This document shows positions 61,301 through 64,000 of a DNA stretch of 64,000 nucleotides, piece after piece. This stretch comes from UBA3775 sp051877895. GTDB lineage: Bacteria; Bacillota; Clostridia; Lachnospirales; Lachnospiraceae. Under the pieces are notes generated by a model. The model saw only the letters and a list, made by a program, of their open reading frames with translations. It made no database searches and was not told the DNA's origin. Location: positions 27,966 to 91,965 of the forward strand of contig JBJEJI010000089.1 of assembly GCA_051877895.1 (NCBI GenBank). The letters run 5' to 3'. The first letter of the stretch is position 1; each line of letters opens with the position of its first letter. The translations under genes and the position numbers were made by a program.

Positions 61301-63407
61301 GAGTCTGCAAAAAACTTTTGATGTTTATGTCAAGGAAAACACTCCGAATGCAGGTATAAATTACTACAATGAAGAGCTTACAGGCCTTGTAAGCGGTGCA
61401 ACCTACAGTGTAAGCGGAGATGGTATTACCACCGAAAGCTTTACCGCAACAGAAAGCATATATGCAATTAAGGCTGAATGGATTGGTAAGAGTATTAAAC
61501 TTGTACGCACCAATACAGAAACCAAGTGTAACAGTGATGCCCAGATTATTGAAATACCGGCAAGACCGGCTACACCTACAGGAGTGGCAGCTGTAAATGA
61601 AAGCTATGAAGGAGCCGGTGACGGCAAGATTACAGGTGTTGATTCGTCCATGGAATACAGAGTTTCAGGAGCAGATTCATGGAGTTCAATCTATTCCGGT
61701 ACAATAAATTACCTGGCAAAAGGAACCTATGAAGTCAGATATTGTGCCGCCGGCAGTTCATTTGCAGGTGAAGCAGCCTTATTAACAGTGGGTACAGAAC
61801 CGCTTTCTTTTGAAGACAGTGTAACATTTGATATTCCTGCAGGCGAGACAGGAGCCTCAATTAGTCAGGTAGATTTGAGCGGTGCCGTAAGCGGCGGAAC
61901 CCGTCCTTATACATTCACTAAGGAATCAGGTCCTGACTGGTTACAGGTATCAACTGGCGGATGTATTACCGGAACAAGACCTACGGCTGTGGCCGATGCT
62001 ACCACTGCAGTAATTAAAGTAACGGATAATACCGGCACCAGTAAGACTATTGAAATTGCCATCGGTGCAGTAACTGTTGCAACTACTAAATACAGTATTT
62101 CAGTAACAGATGGTATGGCAACAAATTCGGGTGTGGAAATTATTCAGGCTGTGTCAGGAACCGCCATTACAGTTGTGGCAGATTCGGCTCCTGCAGGAAC
62201 GAAATTCGAGAAATGGGTTGTATGTGAAGGCTCTGCCGAAGTTGTATTTACTGATGCAACCGCTTCAACCACAACATTCAGTATGCCGTCCGGAGATGTA
62301 ATTATAAAAGCCCAGTATGTTGATGTATATGTTGAGGTTACCGTTTCAGGTACAATCACAAGTAAAGGTAATGCAGCGGACAGCGTAACCCTGTATCTTT
62401 ATATAGATGGTGAAACGAATCCTGTTAAGACATGTACCGTGACAGGCAACACAGCCTCATACAGCTTCACAGGAGTTGAAGGCCGCAAGAATTACTATAT
62501 TGTAGCGGTGAAAACCGGAAATAAAGTACTTACTTCGGCTGTATTCAATTCAGGGGTAACTGATATAAGCGGATACAATCTTACCATGCAGGAGCTTCCG
62601 GCACCGTCCATTACATCAATTACCAACTCTTGGTACGGATTAACCGTTAAATGGAGCAATGTGAGCGGAGCAACCGGATACGAACTGTACAGCAGGGTAA
62701 AAGGAACCACAACCTGGAATAAAGTTGCAACCACTACAGCAACAAGCTATTATGATAAATCCGCGGTAAACGGCAAGACCTATGAATATATGGTTAAGAC
62801 CAAATCCGGTGCAGGTATAAGCCTTGCCGGCGAAGTAAAAGAAGCACTGTTTCTTGCTCCGCCGACAATAAGCAGCGTAGAAAACCTTTCAACGGGAGTT
62901 AAAATAACCTGGAGTGAAAACAGCAGTGCAACAGGATATTATGTATACCGCAAAGACACCCAGGCCGGAACCTGGCACTTTATAGGAGGAACCAAATCCC
63001 TTAGCTATACTGATACTACTGTTGAAAACGGCGTCGTATATTATTATGCGGTAAAAGCATATAGCGGAAGTGTAATAAGCGCAAGCAGCTCCGCAAAGAA
63101 CACAATATACGTAAAAAATGTATTTATTTCATCATTAACAAACCCAAGTACCAGAGCAATGCTTGTGAAGTACTCATCCAACTCGAAAGCAACAGGTTAT
63201 GAAATAGCATACAGCCCATATCCAACAATGGGACCTGCCAGCACTAAAACTATTACTGTAACAGGTGCATCCAACTTAAGCAAGACCATTACATCCCTTA
63301 ATAATGGTTCAACCTATTATGTTAAAGTAAGAGCATACAAAACTGTTGCAGGATATAAATTCTATTCCAGCTGGTCAGCAGTAAAGAGCATCAAGATAAC
63401 AAAATAA
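58321..63407 (+). CDS. giant secreted repeat-containing surface protein (interrupted by assembly gap)
   Basis: Two open frames separated by 100 Ns. Joining them without the Ns and without one of the two 55-bp flanking copies gives one continuous frame of 1,643 residues. The N-terminus is a signal peptide (KKLNKLLSILLALVMVVGML, cleavage after AYA). Two copies of a beta-helix-like carbohydrate-binding type domain follow, identical over 1,047 bp. Then come a Big_2-type Ig-like domain (VTGMTLDKTEIILEKG), a further Ig-like domain, an InlB-like repeat (FEKWVVCEGS), a carboxypeptidase-regulatory-like domain and three fibronectin type III domains, ending KSIKITK. No LPXTG sorting signal or SLH domain is seen, so it is released or held non-covalently. 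Adhesion or glycan binding is inferred. Confidence 0.82.
58580..59626 (+). repeat. 1,047-bp exact repeat, copy 1
   Basis: Identical to 59974-61020 at all positions that I compared, including the whole translated region. The copy ends exactly at the assembly gap. The flanks before the repeat differ between copies (WSYDEDTATLTLNNWTGQKI versus WSYDGTTNTLTLNGYNGGPI), so the exact identity is confined to the core. Confidence 0.9.
59627..59726. other. assembly gap (100 N) with 55-bp identical flanks
   Basis: The 55 bases before the gap (59572-59626) equal the 55 bases after it (59727-59781). Equal contig ends of 55 bp are typical for contigs from a k=55 assembly graph, so the true sequence probably continues with no missing bases here. 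Copy number of the repeat remains uncertain. Confidence 0.85.
59974..61020 (+). repeat. 1,047-bp exact repeat, copy 2
   Basis: Identical to 58580-59626. After the joined gap, the period between the copies is 1,239 bp (413 residues). After copy 2 the sequence turns into ATFTINYGAFVSQNP, while after copy 1 it is VTFTINYGAFVEPDK, showing where the repeat units diverge. Confidence 0.9.
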
Positions 63408-63445
63408 ACATCAGATGTTTAAAGGGAAAGAAATTCTCTTAAAAT

Positions 63446-63485
63446 AAAAACAGCTATGGGCTCGCACCCATAGCTGTTTTTGTTT
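63446..63485 (+). terminator. rho-independent terminator of the surface-protein gene
   Basis: AAAAACAGCTATGGG (63446-63460) pairs perfectly with CCCATAGCTGTTTTT (63467-63481), a 15-bp stem with a CTCGCA loop and T-rich end. The remainder of 63408-63703 is AT-rich and holds only the tRNA promoter. Confidence 0.95.
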
Positions 63486-63617
63486 TAATTCACTTTTGAT
63501 AAAAGAGAACCAATTATAATAACACTACAGGACTTAATACCTAAAGCTGAACTTCGGATTGCAGATAACAAAAAATTCTAATAAAAAAGCAAAAAAATAT
63601 TCTTATAAAAAAAGCAG

Positions 63618-63646
63618 TTGACAAAGGAAAATTGTTTTGATATACT
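63618..63646 (+). promoter_or_regulatory. promoter of tRNA-Ser
   Basis: TTGACA (63618-63623) and TATACT (63641-63646) are separated by 17 bp, a near-consensus promoter 57 bp before the tRNA. Confidence 0.85.
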
Positions 63647-63703
63647 CTCTTATGCGTCACGAAAGTGACTTTTTGAAAACTGCATAATTGACAGGGTTCA
63701 GTT

Positions 63704-63791
63704 GGAGAAATACTCAAGAGGCTGAAGAGGCGCCCCTGCTAAGGGTGTAGGTCGTTCACGCGGCGCGAGGGTTCAAATCCCTCTTTCTCCG
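63704..63791 (+). tRNA. tRNA-Ser (anticodon GCU)
   Basis: Acceptor stem GGAGAAA/TTTCTCC with discriminator G, anticodon loop CTGCTAA within CCC...GGG, a long variable arm (about TGTAGGTCGTTCACGCGGCG), and GGGTTCAAATCCC as the T arm. The long variable arm and 88-nt length are typical of tRNA-Ser. CCA is not encoded. Confidence 0.96.
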
Positions 63792-63798
63792 GTACACT

Positions 63799-63823
63799 AA
63801 AGCACAGCATTGCTGTGCTTTTA
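63799..63823 (+). terminator. terminator after tRNA-Ser
   Basis: AAAGCACAG (63799-63807) pairs with CTGTGCTTT (63813-63821) around a 5-nt loop, followed by a short T run. Confidence 0.75.
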
Positions 63824-63882
63824 TTGACGAAACCGGTCAAAATAATGCAACAGAAAAACTTAAAAAAAGTTGATAAAAACTG

Positions 63883-63911
63883 TTGACATATGTAGTTAAC
63901 TGTGATATTAT
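63883..63911 (+). promoter_or_regulatory. strong promoter, probably of an rRNA operon beyond the window
   Basis: TTGACA (63883-63888) and TATTAT (63906-63911) with 17-bp spacing. The downstream sequence (GAACATTGAAAACTTAATAG region, 63953-63973) resembles Firmicute pre-16S leaders with their GAAAACT-type box. No rRNA sequence itself is within the window. Confidence 0.7.
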
Positions 63912-64000
63912 TAACAAGCTGTCGCCGAGAGTGAGAGCAAAAAAACAAAATCGAACATTGAAAACTTAATAGTGAAACAACCTTGAAATTTCCAAGACAA

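Noticed and set aside
59865..63407. Second half of the surface gene as an independent gene starting at 59865
   Set aside because: There is no signal peptide or ribosome site there, and removal of the assembly gap joins it in frame to the first half.
63739..63948. Open frame on the minus strand across tRNA-Ser ending in EGFEPSRRVNDLHP
   Set aside because: It is the antisense of a tRNA gene; this kind of peptide is a well-known false gene call.

Overview
The window looks like the chromosomal replication-origin region of a Firmicute of the class Clostridia, most likely a Lachnospiraceae member. This rests on the gene order rpmH-rnpA-yidD-yidC-jag-mnmE-mnmG-rsmG-parA-parB to one side of oriC and dnaA-dnaN-S4-recF-gyrB-gyrA to the other, on DUF3881, DUF4446 and DUF5702 family proteins that I associate with this group, on strong AGGAGG ribosome sites, and on moderate-to-low GC. 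No species can be named from the sequence. Most genes left of about 43.4 kb are on the minus strand and most genes right of it are on the plus strand, so transcription follows replication away from oriC.

Layout. 0-8.6 kb: the 3' part of an O-antigen-ligase-like gene, an AlkD-like repair protein, trmB, an OGG1-type glycosylase, hypA, map with a SEC-C domain, and a heterodimeric ABC exporter. 8.6-9.1 kb: a MarR repressor; one identical palindrome (arms TGTAGC/GCTACA) lies at its own promoter and at the exporter promoter. 9.1-18.7 kb: a complete minus-strand Tad/Flp type IVb pilus locus (tadZ, cpaF, tadB, tadC, flp, DUF5702, two TadE-like proteins, an A24 prepilin peptidase and a DUF6382-like protein). 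19-31 kb: accessory genes: MATE, DegV, TetR, an OmpR/EnvZ-type two-component system bracketed by two paralogous small membrane proteins, an esterase-like hydrolase, a GH5 lipoprotein, a MATE-nucleotide-kinase fusion and a DUF2798-like protein. 31.4-31.8 kb: palindromic tandem repeats beside tRNA-Arg(CCU). 31.9-52.6 kb: the conserved origin region with parS sites, a bipartite oriC and the two gyrase genes.

52.6-58.3 kb: a signalling island made of a 7TM pseudokinase-like membrane protein, a soluble histidine kinase, a LuxR-type response regulator, a stand-alone receiver with Glu in place of the phospho-Asp, and several small proteins of unknown function. 58.3-63.4 kb: a very large secreted surface protein with two copies of a 1,047-bp exact repeat and a 100-N assembly gap. 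The gap is flanked on both sides by the same 55 bp. Removing the Ns and one 55-bp copy joins the two halves in frame into one 1,643-residue protein. 63.6-64 kb: tRNA-Ser(GCU), then a strong promoter and leader that probably starts an rRNA operon just beyond the window.

The most interesting candidates are the pseudokinase/kinase/regulator/pseudo-receiver island, the Tad locus with an Ig-like domain in TadC and paired zinc-finger-like modules on a TadE-like protein, the MATE-kinase fusion, and a 3'-end remnant of a surface-protein gene directly behind gyrA.
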